This document shows, piece by piece, positions 1-10,754 of a DNA stretch of 64,000 nt. The DNA is from Theropithecus gelada. Taxonomy: Eukaryota; Chordata; Mammalia; Primates; Cercopithecidae. The notes under the pieces are model-generated. The model was not told where the DNA came from. It did not search any database and saw only the letters and a list, made by a program, of their open reading frames with translations. The DNA lies in assembly GCF_003255815.1 (NCBI RefSeq), contig NC_037669.1, positions 127,854,086 through 127,918,085 on the forward strand, written 5' to 3'. The position numbers were made by a program, and so were the translations under genes. How positions within the stretch are numbered: the stretch's first letter is position 1; each line of letters begins with the position of its first letter.

Positions 1-59
1 ATATATGGAGAACCAAGAAACATGATGAGGTTGCTTGGTTGCTCCTAAGTTCACTGAAC

Positions 60-770
60 AAAGTGTTGAAAGAAAATGATGAACTCAGGATTCTAACTCC
101 CAGCTTCAGAAGAAGATACTGAGCTTCAGATCTGCTAATATTGTCCTGAGTGAGAGTCTTACCTCCTGTAGAGAAAGAGCTGAAAGTATGGAAAACCATA
201 CACAGGCTCTTATCATTTGAGTGGCTGACCTGCAATGAAAGGTGCATACACAGCCTCAGCAGTTGTCTACTGTTATAGTGAGGGCATTGATTGGAAAAGA
301 ATGGGAGCCTGCAACTTGGAATGGGGATGTGTGGGAGGACCCTGATGAAGCAGGAGACACTGAGTTTGTAAACTCTGATGAACTTTTTTTCCTTTATCAT
401 GTGACATAAGATTTATTGACTTCATATCAGCAGTTAAGTGTTGTTGACTTTATGTAATAACATTTGAATTGAGGATTGGTGTGTTTCCCGTTGTATGATG
501 AATAGTTGTATTATGTTAGGCATAATTATGTCCTTATTATTGTGTTTATTTCAAGATTATGTATAATCTCAGTATATATGTATATATTATAATGTAGTAG
601 ATTATGTATAATCTCAGTAGATGTTTAATTTGATAAGGGGTAGACTTGTGATAGTTGATACTGAGTTTCAACTTGGTTGGATTGAAGGATGCAAAGTATT
701 GATCCTCGGTTTGTGATCCTGGGTGCGTCTGTGAGGGCACTCATGGTAACTACACTTCTAATCTCTGTAA
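60..770 (+). mobile_element. Decayed endogenous-retrovirus-like internal/LTR stretch
   Basis: Bases 100-400 read in one frame as a glutamine- and glutamate-rich coiled-coil-like stretch, with stops, followed by an acidic segment (KEWEPATWNGDVWEDPDEAG). This looks like an old gag-like remnant. Downstream, 630-735 has wording typical of retroviral LTR-like repeats (GTTGATACTGAGTTTCAACT, then GGATTGAAGGATGCAAAGTA). No intact frame survives. The family was not identified, and other old repeats could share these words. Confidence 0.35.
554..619. repeat. Two copies of a 21-bp palindrome-bearing unit
   Basis: AGATTATGTATAATCTCAGT(A) occurs at 554-574 and again, identically, at 599-619. Each unit contains the small inverted repeat AGATTAT/ATAATCT. 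The spacer is AT-rich. Probably a local duplication. Confidence 0.8.
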
Positions 771-898
771 GTATGTGAGGTGATAAATGTGTTAATTACT
801 TGATTGTGCTATTTCTGAATGTATAGATATATCCAAACATGATGTTTTATACTTTAAAAGTATATATAATTTTATTTGCCAACTACATCTTTATAAAT
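770..898 (+). mobile_element. L1 3'-UTR end fragment, sense
   Basis: The stretch beginning ATGTGAGGTGATAAATGTGT and running to TTTATTTGCCAACTACATC follows the L1M/L1PB 3'-UTR pattern (GATGTGTTAATTA-CTTGATTGTG, then the TATACAATTTTATTTG block). It is sense on + and stops just where antisense L1 begins, so it may be a separate copy or one side of a rearrangement. Confidence 0.55.
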
Positions 899-904
899 CT
901 TTTC

Positions 905-1460
905 TATATTTCAAATATTAGTAGGATTATGCAGAATTTGTCTTTCTGTGTCTGGCTTATTTCACTTAGCATGGTACACTTCATATTCATCCACGTTGGC
1001 CCAAATGACGTACATCCTTCTTTTTAAAGCCTAGGTAATATTTGTTCGTGTGTGTGTGTGTGTGTGTGTGTGAATGCACATACGCATATATTCACATTTT
1101 CTTTACTTATTGATCCATGGACTCAGGTTGTTTCCATATTTGGTGATTGGGAGTAATGTAGCAATGAACATTGGAGTGCAGATATCTCTTGAACATACTA
1201 ATTTCATTTCCTTTAGACATATACTGAAAAGTAGAGATTCTGGATCATATGATAGTTCTAACTTAATAGTTTTAAAAAATCTTCCATATTGTTTTCCATA
1301 AGGACTGTGTCAATCTACTTTTCCACCAATAACATACAAGGATTTCCTTTGCTCCACATCTCCATGAGATCTATTTTGACCTTTTGATATAGCCTTGCTA
1401 ACAAGTGTGAGGTGACATCTTATTGTGCTTTTGATTTATATTTATCTGATGGTTAGACAA
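905..1460 (-). mobile_element. L1 ORF2 3' end and proximal 3' UTR, antisense half of a strand-flipped L1
   Basis: Antisense L1 text is clear: TTTGTCTTTCTGTGTCTGGC at 938, GGAGTGCAGATATCTCTT near 1173, and the 'heard-in-every-L1' CCACCAATAACATACAAGG block near 1323. It ends at 1460 exactly where sense L1 begins. A (GT)n expansion sits at 1046-1072. Frames are broken. This is the non-inverted part of a minus-strand element whose 5' part is inverted. Confidence 0.8.
1046..1072. repeat. (GT)n microsatellite
   Basis: About 13 uninterrupted GT units inside the antisense L1, where the consensus also has a GT-rich patch. Confidence 0.9.
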
Positions 1461-2998
1461 ATTAGATATGGAAAGAATATAATAACACAACAAAGGTAAT
1501 ATCTGGCAAGGAAACATCATACTCACTAGCAAAAAGTTGAAAGCTTTTTTCTCTAAGAACAAGGACAAGATAAAAATGTCCAATCTTTTTACTTCTATTC
1601 AACATAGTATTGGAAGTCCTAGACAGAACAATTAGGGAAGAAGAAGTAATAAAAATAATGAAAGTCATAAAAATAACAAAGGAAGATATTTTGCCTCTGT
1701 GTTCATATGACAAAATCTTACAAATACAAAACCTAAAAGACTAAACCTAACAGCTATTAGAACTAATAAATGAATTTAGTAACATACCAGAATATAAAGT
1801 CAACATACAAAAAATCAGTTGTGTTTCTATACACTAACAACAACCTATCAAAAAAATTGAAAAAAACAAGCCCATTTACAATATCATGAAAAAAATAAAA
1901 CATGAATAAAATTTTTATTTTCATTATTTTTATTGTGTTGTTATTTATTTTTATTTTTTTAAATTTTTGATACACTGTGGTTGAATCTTCACGTGCAGAA
2001 TCCATGGTAATGAAAGGTTGACTGTACTTAAGAATTAATTTAAGCAAGATGAAAAATATGTACACTGAAAACTGTAAGAAAGTGAATAAGATATAAATAA
2101 ATAGAAACACACTTCATGCTCATGGATTGTAAGAATCAATATTGTCTAAATGTTCATACTACCATAACAATTTATATATTCAATGCAATACATATCAACT
2201 GTTCATTGGCATTTTTCAGAGTAATTAAAAAATCCTAAAATTCCTATGAAACCACAAAAGACACCAAATAGTTAAATCAATGTTGAGCAAGATAAACAAA
2301 GCTGGAGGCATCACACTTCTTGACTTCAAATTATATTACAAAATTGTAGGAATCCAAAGAGTATGGTGCTGGCATAAAAACAGACACATAGCCCAATAAA
2401 ATAGAATTAAAAGTCCAGAAATAAACTTAGGCATATAGAGTCCAGAAATAAACCTAGGCATATAGAGTCAATAGATATTTAAGAAGAGTTCCAAGAATAT
2501 ACATTAAGGAAAGGATAGTCTTTTTAATAAATGGTGTTGGGACAACTGGTCATCTACATCCAAAGTTATAAGAGTATATCCTTATCTTATAACATACACA
2601 AAAATCAGATCAAAATATATTAAAGACTTAAACACAAAACCTGAAACTGTAAAATTCCTAGAAGAAAATATAGGAAAAAATCTACAAGACATTGGTCTTG
2701 ACAAGGAGTATTTAGATATGACACCAAAAACACAGGCAATACAAACAAAAATAAAAGAGTAGAATACATGAAACTATACAGCTTCTGCACAGTTCATCAA
2801 AATGAAAAGGTAACGTACAGAATGGGAGAAAATATTAACCATATATGTGATAAGAGGTAAACATTCAAAATATATAAGAAATTTATAACTCAATAGTAAA
2901 GCAACAAGTAACCTAATTAAAAACAAACAAACAAAAAAAGCAACTCAAAAGACAATTTTTTCCTAAGAAGACACACAAATCGCCAAAACATACTTGGT
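1461..2998 (+). mobile_element. L1 ORF2 (RT to C-terminal region), inverted 5' part of the same L1
   Basis: Sense ORF2 text runs from the reverse-transcriptase region (TTCAACATAGTATTGGAAGT at 1599) through CAAAGCTGGAGGCATCACAC (2298) and AGAATGGGAGAAAATATTAA (2819) to GAAGACACACAAATCGCC near 2990. Stops and frameshifts are many. In L1 coordinates, its 3' edge lies only a few tens of bases upstream of where the antisense segment at 1460 starts, as expected for twin-priming inversion. Confidence 0.85.
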
Positions 2999-3059
2999 AA
3001 AAGTATACAAAGCCTATTTCTAAGTTTCAGGTTAGGAACCTCAAAATACGAAACAAATA

Positions 3060-3644
3060 AATTATTCTGCTTCTTCTAATGCTTAAAGTCTAAAAACTCC
3101 ATAGGACTTTCTATTAAAGTAGGCAGATAGCCTGCAATGAGCAGGAATTCTTGGAGAGGCTACCCACTCACAATCATCAAAAAACAATGGCCTATGATGT
3201 AACTTCTGACTTTGTGGATTGGGCTCATTCTTAGCCTGAGAACTCTTCTTCCAAAACTCACTCACCCTAGAGTAGCCTTTTACTCATTTTAATAGTACAA
3301 AACATAACTCTGGGTGAAGATTGTAAATGCTAATGAGACATGCAGTATGTGTACCAGCATACACAACCACAGTACATGTGTGCCCAAGGGACCAGTGGAA
3401 ACATGCTTGCAAGTAACACCCCCTCACACGCTTTCATGAATAATCATGTAAGATTCTCATAAAGAGGGTTTCCCCAGAACTAGTTGGGCCTAGCTGATTC
3501 TCTCAAGCAGCATGCTCTGCCTTGACTTTCAGAGGATACTGTCACTTTAAATAATCTCTGCTGCTTTTTAACCCTTGTCATGCATCTTGGCTGAATATAT
3601 TCCTCCAAGATAAGAACCCAGGACCGACATTCCTCCGGTTAACA
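3060..3644 (+). mobile_element. ERV1-like solo LTR candidate
   Basis: The block is more GC-balanced than its flanks. It ends with LTR-like wording (TCTGCTGCTTTTTAACCCTT, then CTTGGCTGAATATATTCCTC) and a CA at 3644. No tRNA-primed internal region follows. The start is uncertain and the family is not named. Confidence 0.35.
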
Positions 3645-3825
3645 TTTCTAGGGTCTTGTTGGCCTAGGTTAATCTGCTCCCTAATCTTTTCATTTTCTCC
3701 TGAGATACTGGATCTTTGAAATGCAGAACTGATTCAACCATTTTACCATTCTTTGTGCAGTTTATCAGTTTTCTGAGGCAAAACACAGAGAAACGCCTAT
3801 ATAGAGATTAAATTAAAAAGGATTT

Positions 3826-4111
3826 AAATGGCCACAATTTTGCATATTTCCAAGAACTTGTTAAATATAATGCTTTCAAATGTAGTAAGGTTGGCAAATT
3901 TTTGCTCTCTACATTAAGGTTTAGAAATAATTGAAACAATGTCTATATTCCAAGGAAAGCAAGCCATAATAAATATACCCATTAGTTTACTTTTTTCACA
4001 AGATGATTCATCTATATCTTGATGTAGAGAGAAACGATTTGCTAACCTTACTACATTTGAAAAACATTAGGTTTAACAGGTGCTTGGAAATATGCAAAAT
4101 TTTAGCTATTT
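3826..4111. mobile_element. Inverted-repeat element, possible non-autonomous DNA transposon
   Basis: The arm at 3826-3914 reappears as its reverse complement at 4022-4111. For example, TTGCATATTTCCAAG pairs with CTTGGAAATATGCAA, and CAAATGTAGTAAGGTT pairs with AACCTTACTACATTTG. The arms are about 90 bp with scattered mismatches, around a loop of roughly 107 bp. No coding potential. I do not recognise a named family. Confidence 0.6.
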
Positions 4112-4476
4112 TTCTCAACTAAGAATTTGAAATGTATTCCGATTTATATCTAGTGTTTTAAGTGGACTTGTAGGCAAAAATGAACAAACACAGACTGCTT
4201 ATTTCTTCAACATGTAATTGCCTCTAGAATAATAGTTTTACCTTCTCTTGATAAGTAACTGATAGGTGGAATTCAATGTTTTGGCTTCTATTTGGAAAAG
4301 AATGTATCAACAAATTAGCAACAGATAATTTACTTCACAAGTATTGATAGTTTTTCTTGCGGTGGTAATTTTCAAGTGAGCAACTTTAGGTGTAAGTGTT
4401 TTATCACATTTTATTTCCAATTGTTTTCACTGACAATTAGATGTATACAAGAATGTGAACTAAGAATACATTTTTA

Positions 4477-4665
4477 GGGAGGGGAACATCACACACCAGG
4501 GCCTGTCAGGGGGTGGAGGGCTAGGGGAAGGACAGCATTAGGAAAAGTAACTAATGTAGATGACGGGTTGATGGGTGTAGCTGGCCACCATGGCACATAT
4601 ATACCTATGTAACAAACCTACACGTTCTGCACATGTATCCCAGAACTTAAAGTATAATAAAAAAT
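4477..4665 (+). mobile_element. L1PA-type 3' end, heavily 5'-truncated
   Basis: Starts at GGGAGGGGAACATCACACAC and runs through the G-rich polypurine patch, GGCACATATATACCTATG and AGAACTTAAAGTATAATAA to a short A tail. Only about 190 bp of the 3' UTR is present. Confidence 0.93.
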
Positions 4666-5607
4666 ATGTTTCCAAGATGTATAGTTTTTATTCTTAGTAT
4701 GCTTCATGGGACATCATTTATTTTAAATGTCACACATATACTATTATATACTGCAATTATTATAATGACTCAATAATAAACAAAATTGTGGCGAACATCT
4801 TCCAAGTATCAAAACAGATAAAATAACCATAGGGAAAGTAACGAACTGCAGAATGAATGCAGAGAGTTATAAAACCACTTAAAATACAGAAATTATAATT
4901 GAATCTGATGAGCATGGCTTCATTATTTGTATTTTCTCACTATTATCATGTCATACCAAATTTCCTGAACTCAGGAACAGAAAAAATAAATTTGGCTACA
5001 CCATGCAAATCTCTACCTTATTTAAAACAATAGTTCCAGAATTCTATAATTATTGGAATGATGAATGTAAGGCTAATTTATATTTAATTTTCTTCTTTTA
5101 TATTTCCTTTAAATAAATTGATTGACTTAAATTTGCCTTCATTATTTTCCAAGATGCTTAACAGGCACTGAATAACTGAATGTATGTCAAAAAAAAGTAA
5201 TAAGCTGAGAATTTCAATTACATGTAGTTTTACTATTTTTAAAGTAATGTTATCGCTAATGAAAAAATTAGGCAAATTATTTTTTATCTCTAATAGATAT
5301 CTAAATCATGACTAGAGAATGCTATTTTTATGATGTGTAAAATTTTAAGTGGACTAATTAGAAAATATTAATATTAATATAATATTAATTATCTTCTTTA
5401 ATATTACTTATATTGATTATATTAAATTTATATAATTATTTAATGATATAATTAATATATATAAATTGATGAAATTATTTTCTAGGAAAATAAATGATGT
5501 TCATGCATCACATTTTTAGTCTTGGTTCAAATAATAATAAATTCAGAAAGTCTTCTAAAATAAACAAGTTACCTATTTGCAAACTAAGTTTATGATAAAT
5601 GCCTAAA
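4666..5607. other. AT-rich DNA without recognised features
   Basis: I see no gene or clear repeat. The block 5355-5470 is almost pure A/T, with short palindromic words (AATATTAATATTAATATAAT). Confidence 0.5.
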
Positions 5608-5852
5608 ATCCAGAATATATAAGTAACTTAAATCAGCAAGCAAAAACCAAATAACCCCATTAAAAAATGGACAATGGACAGGAACAGATAATTCTCAAAG
5701 AAAGACTACAAGTGGCCAACAATCATCAGAGAAATGCAAATCAAAACCACAATGAAATGCTTTCTCACACCAGTCAGAATGGTAATTATTAAAGAGTCAG
5801 AAAAAAAAAAAAAAAGATACCAGAAAGGTTGCAGAAAGAAGGGAACAATTAT
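5608..5852 (+). mobile_element. L1 ORF2 internal fragment
   Basis: Sense ORF2 text: CAGAATATATAAGTAACTTA, AACCCCATTAAAAAATGGAC, then AAATGCAAATCAAAACCACA. Both ends are truncated, no tail is seen, and an A run sits at 5800-5814. Confidence 0.8.
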
Positions 5853-6392
5853 TATTATGAGTGAATTCTTCATTATATTTTTCCTACTCTGTTGAAGCTT
5901 TAATTTCAACAGGAAGTATACTAAGTAACTTTAAACAGCATATTCCACGATGTAGATTTAGCTTTTCTGTATAATATGACTTTTCCACTCCAATTCTAAA
6001 TTACAAAAACAGCCACAGATAATTTAAGACTAGAATTAGAATGCTACAATAATAATAGGTCTATTAAATGTAATGATAATAAATAACAAAAATATTTTGG
6101 GTTGTTTTATATATAAGTAAAGCAAAATACCAAGAATGTTATGTTTTCCACAAAAGAAACCTGTCAGATATTATTCTTCCAAATTTACATATACTACAGT
6201 TTGATAAAGGAAAAGTTATCTGTTAACAGTTTCACAGCATATAAGATAAAAAGTTGGTATAAAATCACATCTGTCAGATTACAGACCCAGGTTCTATTAT
6301 ACAATGAAGTTATCTTAATCATAAAATATTTTCTTTCTCAATCATTTGCTTCATGTTTCCACATAAACAATGCAGTATAAAATTAATCACTC
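5853..6392. other. AT-rich DNA without recognised features
   Basis: No convincing gene or repeat. Small open frames here lack any familiar protein signature. Confidence 0.5.
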
Positions 6393-6766
6393 TTGTTATT
6401 CTCACACTGTCATAAAGAACTACCTGAGACTGGGTGGTTTATCAATAAAAGAGGTTTAATTGGCTCACGATTCTGCAGACTGTACAGGAAGCATGGCTGG
6501 GGAGGCCTCAGGAAACTTATAATCATGGCAGACAGCAAAGGGGAAGCCAGCCTGCCCTACATGGCTGGAGTAGGAGAGGGAGGGGGTGAAGGGGGAGGTG
6601 CTACACACTGTCAAACAACCAAATCTCCTGAGAACTCTATCAAAAGAACAACAAATAGGAAGTCTGCCCCCATGATTCAATCACCTCTCACCCAGCCTCT
6701 CCTCCAACACTGGGAATTACAATTCAACATAAGATTTAGATGAGGACACAGAGACAAACCATATCA
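6393..6766 (-). mobile_element. MST-type MaLR LTR (3' LTR of a minus-strand element)
   Basis: Reads as the reverse complement of an MST LTR: ACTACCTGAGACTGGGTGGT, AGAGGTTTAATTGGCTCACG, CAGGAAGCATGGCTGGGGAG, CCCCCATGATTCAATCACCT, ending ACAAACCATATCA. It is nearly full length and continues directly into MaLR internal sequence at 6767. Confidence 0.88.
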
Positions 6767-7488
6767 TTCTTTCCCTGGTCCCTTCCAAATTTCATCTCCT
6801 TCTCACATTTCAAAGCACAATCATGCCTTCCCAATAGTCCTCCAAACTCTTAACTCATTTCAGCATTAACTCAAAAGTTCAAGTCCAAAATCTCATCTAA
6901 GACCAGGCAAGTCCCTTCTGCTTATGAGCCTGTGAGATCAAAAATTAGTTTATTACCTCCAAGATATGGTGGGTGTACAGGTATTGGCTAAATGCTCCCA
7001 TTCCAAAAGGAAGAAATTGGCCAAAATAAAGGGGATACAGGCCTCGTGCAAGTCTAAAACCAAGGAAGTCAGTAATTCAATCTTAAGGCTCCAAAATCAT
7101 CTCTTTGGATTCCATGTCTCACATTCAGACCACATGTACAAAAGGGTAGTGGGCAGGCCTGTCCCTGTGGCTCTGCAGGGCTCAGTTCCCATGATCGTCC
7201 TCAAGGACTGATGTTGAGTGCCTGTGGCTTTTGACAGGCTGTTGGTGGATCTGCCATTCTGGGGTCTGTAGGATAGTGGCCCTCATTCTCACAGGTCCAC
7301 TAAGCAGTGACCCAGTTGGGACTCTGTGTGGGGCATACAACCCCACATTTCCCCTCAGCACTAACCTAGTAGAGGTTTTCCATGAGGGCCCTGCCCCTGC
7401 AGCAAACTTCTTCCTGGATGTGCAAGTGTTTCCATACATTCTCTGAATTCCATACATTCCATACATTCCATACATTCTCTGGGCAGAA
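6767..7488 (-). mobile_element. MaLR (MST/THE1-type) internal region, partial
   Basis: Antisense of the non-coding MaLR internal region: CCTGGTCCCTTCCAAATTTC, TCATTTCAGCATTAACTCAA, GGTGGATCTGCCATTCTGGG, CCACATTTCCCCTCAGCACT. It is shorter than a full internal region and carries no intact frame. Near its end a 9-10 bp unit (CCATACATT) is repeated about three times at 7449-7478. Confidence 0.85.
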
Positions 7489-7581
7489 GCTCTCAAATCA
7501 AATCTTGTGATAATTCTATGATGAGAACACCAAAGGGGAAGTTTGACCCTATGATTAAGTCACTTCACTTCCCATCAGGCA
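7489..7581 (-). mobile_element. 5'-LTR remnant of the same MaLR element
   Basis: AATCTTGTGATAATTCTATG followed by ATGAGAACACCAAAGGGGAA and CCCTATGATTAAGTCACTTC matches the middle of an MST LTR in the same orientation as 6393-6766. The outer parts are missing. Confidence 0.55.
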
Positions 7582-7835
7582 GGAACAAAACATTTACTAT
7601 ATCTCAGTACAAATGATATTTTAAAAAAATATTTTCTCTTCCTATTCTTCCTAAGAGTTATAAATGTTGAAAGAAATAATTGACTAATGTACCTTACTTG
7701 TGAAAATACCTGAAAATAATTTTTAACCTTACTTTTTGTTTAAATCCAAAAATAAATAGACATCGTCACCACTTACGATCTGTCAACAACTGCACCTTTA
7801 TTATTATTTCTTATTAAATGTGCATTTAATACTAG

Positions 7836-8022
7836 GCACATTGTATGTTTTGTGTATACATGTATGCTTCAATTTACATTTGAAATATACTCCATAAGTC
7901 AAGTTCTAGTTCAACTAAATATCATTTAAAATGTAACTTTTGGACATATTATATAGTCTGTATTTTAGGCATAAATTCAGAAGTACAAACAATGATACTG
8001 AAGCATACTGATTTCCTGCATC
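7836..8022 (+). repeat. Left arm of a long inverted repeat
   Basis: The 187-bp arm is repeated in reverse complement at 8563-8748. Diagnostic pairs are GGACATATTATATAGTCTGT (7942) with ACAGACTATATAATATGTCC (8623), and GCATACTGATTTCCTGCATC with GATGCAGAAAATCAGTATGC. Identity by eye is roughly 85-90%. Similarity stops abruptly on both sides. No coding signature; not recognised as a named repeat. Confidence 0.9.
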
Positions 8023-8562
8023 TTTTTTATTCTATGCATAGTTCAATAAAACATTTAAAAATGTAAAAATGATAAAACTTAAAGGAAAATATCAAAGTAC
8101 TTCTGTGCTGATATCTTTCAGTGCACTAATACTTGTTAAAAGTAAATGGCATAAATTCCCTAGGTGAGATTTATCATAAGGAAAAAAATTAAATTTATTC
8201 TAATATTTGATTCATCTAAATCATGTGGATGCAAATATTAAACTCAGATTAATATTTGACTTTTGCTGAATGAAAATAGAATAGAAAAATTGTTGACAGT
8301 GTAGCAGTTAAAATCTATTTAAATCATGCTTTCATTTTGATGGATACAGAGAAGATAAATATTTTCACACATGAACAAATGTACCAGATTGATTTTTCTC
8401 TCCAACAATATGAGTGTGTTTTATGTGTAAACAAGTTTGTCTTTGTTGTTTATGAGATAGTCTCATTTTCTAGAAGTGAAGGTAAAACTAATATTACCCA
8501 GATTGTCAAAGGGAGTAATTTTGTTAGTTATTTTGCTTATTGACTTCAAAATGTACTTAGAA
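8023..8562. other. Spacer of the long inverted repeat
   Basis: About 540 bp of AT-rich sequence between the two arms. It does not itself fold on the same axis. Two short open frames (8337-8543 and 8476-8670) overlap it but show no family signature. Confidence 0.6.
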
Positions 8563-8748
8563 GATGCAGAAAATCAGTATGCTTCAGTATTATCATTTGT
8601 ACTCCTGAATTTACACCTAAAATACAGACTATATAATATGTCCAAAAGTTATATTTTAAATGATATTTAGTTGAACTACAACCTGACTTCTAGAGTATAT
8701 TTCAAATGTGAATTAAAGCATATATTTATACACAAAGCATGCAATTTG
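8563..8748 (-). repeat. Right arm of the long inverted repeat
   Basis: Reverse complement of 7836-8022 with about two dozen differences. It is immediately followed by the short degenerate tandem at 8749-8852. Confidence 0.9.
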
Positions 8749-8852
8749 TTCTCAAATTTGTAGTGTTCTCAAAGTTGTAGTAGACAACTTTAGTTCTCAA
8801 AGTTTATAGTAAACTAACAAACAAAGCTAGTGTTCTCAAAGTTGTAGTAAAC
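8749..8852 (+). repeat. Degenerate 22-bp tandem array
   Basis: Four copies of a unit close to TGTTCTCAAAGTTGTAGTAA begin near 8749, 8763, 8792 and 8830. The first is shortened and the spacing is irregular. Copies at 8763 and 8830 are nearly identical. Confidence 0.8.
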
Positions 8853-9143
8853 ATTTGTATCTTTGTTCATTCATCAAAATTAAAATATAACTTTGAATTA
8901 TTCTTGAGGTTTATCATTTAGCTCTATTTTTTTAAAAACACAAAAAACACAAAATATGTTTTATTCAACACTTCCAAAATCTTAAATACCCTTTATATTA
9001 GTTCTCCCTGGTCTGAAATCATCTGGAGAAAACAATATTACGTATATATTCATCCTATGGTGTGCATGTATCTATAGGTATGAATACAGATGTACTCATA
9101 TATATATATTTATTCATATATACATGCCTACACCCAGATACAT
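8853..9143. other. AT-rich DNA without recognised features
   Basis: Short A/T-rich runs and a TATATA patch near 9099-9124; no gene or element recognised. Confidence 0.5.
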
Positions 9144-10206
9144 ACAAGGGTACTTCAAAGAGTTTGTTAAAAAAAAATGGAATAAAATGCCAAAAATTTA
9201 AAAACAGAAACTTTATTGCTCAATATAAACTGCATCCAGTTCAAGACACTTTTGTAACCAATGAAACCAGTGATCTTGGCTGTGGTAAAGTAGGACTCTT
9301 TGGTGAAGCTTTCCTGGATGTTTTTCTGCTAAAGCTTTGGCTAACTTTCTCAACATACTCTCATAATAAGTAGATATCATTGTTGTTTGACCCTTCACAA
9401 AGTCAACAAGCAAAACCCCTACACATTCCAAAAAGCTGCTTCCATGACCTTTGCTCTTGACTGGTCTACTTTTGCTTGACTGGACCACATTCACCTCTTG
9501 GTAGCCATCACTTTGTCTTCAGGATTCTATTGGCAAAGCCATGGTTCACCTTCTGTTACAATTCTTCAAAGAAACACCTCATGATCTTGGTCTCATTTAT
9601 TAGAACTTTCCATATGAAGCTCTGCTCTTGACTGAAGCTGATCTGGACAGAACGGTTTGGGCACCCATTGAATGAAAAGTATGCTCGACTTTAATTTGTC
9701 AGTCAGGATTGTGTAAGGTGGGCCAGTTGAGGTATCCATGGCATTGTCTATTGTTTCTGCTGTTAATCATTGATTCCCTTCAATTAGGGCACAAACTAGA
9801 TGATTTTTTCTTGCAAATTGATGTGGTTGTCTGTCGCTGCAAGCTCGATCTTCAACATCATGTCATCCTTTATTAAAACAAGTTATCCATTTGTAAACTG
9901 CTGATGTCTTTGGGGACTTGTCCCCATAAACTTTCTGTAAAGCATCAATGATTTAATTATTTGTCTACCCAAGCTTCACCATAATTTTGACACATATTCT
10001 CTCTTTCATTTTAGCAGAATTTATGTTGCTCTGAAAGAAGCACTTTTCAAACTGATGTCTTTTACCTCTTAGTGCCTCAAAATAGATCCTGTTCAGACAC
10101 ATTATAGCAAGTTGTAATGAGTTTTTCTGAGAAAATGTTTTTTAGATCTAAGTATAGATGTTTTCGTTTTTCATAGTATGCACTTTCCGTGAACTTTTTG
10201 AGGACT
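9144..10206 (-). mobile_element. HSMAR2-like mariner transposon, internally deleted
   Basis: The left end (AGGGTACTTCAAAGAGTTTG) is an inverted match to the right end, read on minus as GTCCTCAAAAAGTTCACGG. The body on minus encodes a decayed mariner transposase. At about 1.06 kb it is shorter than a typical 1.3-kb mariner, because the segment between the second catalytic region and the C-terminus is missing. No clean TA duplication remains. Confidence 0.88.
9210..10060 (-). pseudogene. Mariner transposase remnant (HSMAR2 type)
   Basis: On minus, the frame fragments read in order as the helix-turn-helix part (KVYGDKSPKTSAVYKWIT), a linker, and a catalytic-domain stretch that is open for 93 codons (9213-9494) with YYESMLRKLAKALAEKHPGK. 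Mariner transposases use a D,D34D triad in the nucleus to cut and rejoin DNA. Here the first catalytic site reads GEPW instead of GDETW (9539-9550). The HHDNAPAH-type box near 9280 is cut to YHSQ and joined directly to the C-terminal LQKCLELDA stretch. Stops also interrupt the N-terminal half, so the copy cannot be active. Confidence 0.85.
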
Positions 10207-10754
10207 TTTCTTCAAAATTAAATGTTATTTAATAAAAATAAATTTGATAATTATAATTCGTGGTTGTTTGATTTTCAATAAGATATCATAGTCTCTAGAC
10301 TAGTACTAGATTTAGGATTGACACTGTCTTATCGACACTGGAAGGAAGACTTCTGGTTCTGGTACTGAGTACTACAGTAGATACAGGTGAGCGAAATTAC
10401 AATGAAATCAACAGTAGGAAAGATCAGAAAGATGCAAGAATATAGTTATCCCATTGCTTTAGCTAGATAGCTTTTACTTAAAAAAGACTCCATCTATTTT
10501 CCATTAGCACATATTTGATGATTAAGGCTATTAGCCAAACTAACATAAATAAATTTATAAAAATAGCACTATTCAAGTTGTAATCATCATGCTCTGTCTC
10601 TTCCCAATAAAGACTGCAAATTTTGGAATAGATTGAATGACACACATAATTAGAGAAAGGGAATCTTCAACATCATTTTAACTAAAACTTGATGTTACTA
10701 TAGTTTTCTCTCTTTTAATCTTAGTAAGCAGCAACGATTAAAAATAATAAGATG
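10207..10754. other. AT-rich DNA without recognised features
   Basis: No gene or clear mobile element seen in this stretch. Confidence 0.45.

Noticed and set aside
1763..2110. 115-codon minus-strand frame rich in Phe and Ile
   Set aside because: It is antisense to decayed L1 ORF2; composition reflects A-rich L1 sequence.
7182..7496. 104-codon minus-strand frame with repeated MYG units, and its plus-strand partner
   Set aside because: It lies in MaLR internal sequence and the repeat is the local CCATACATT array.
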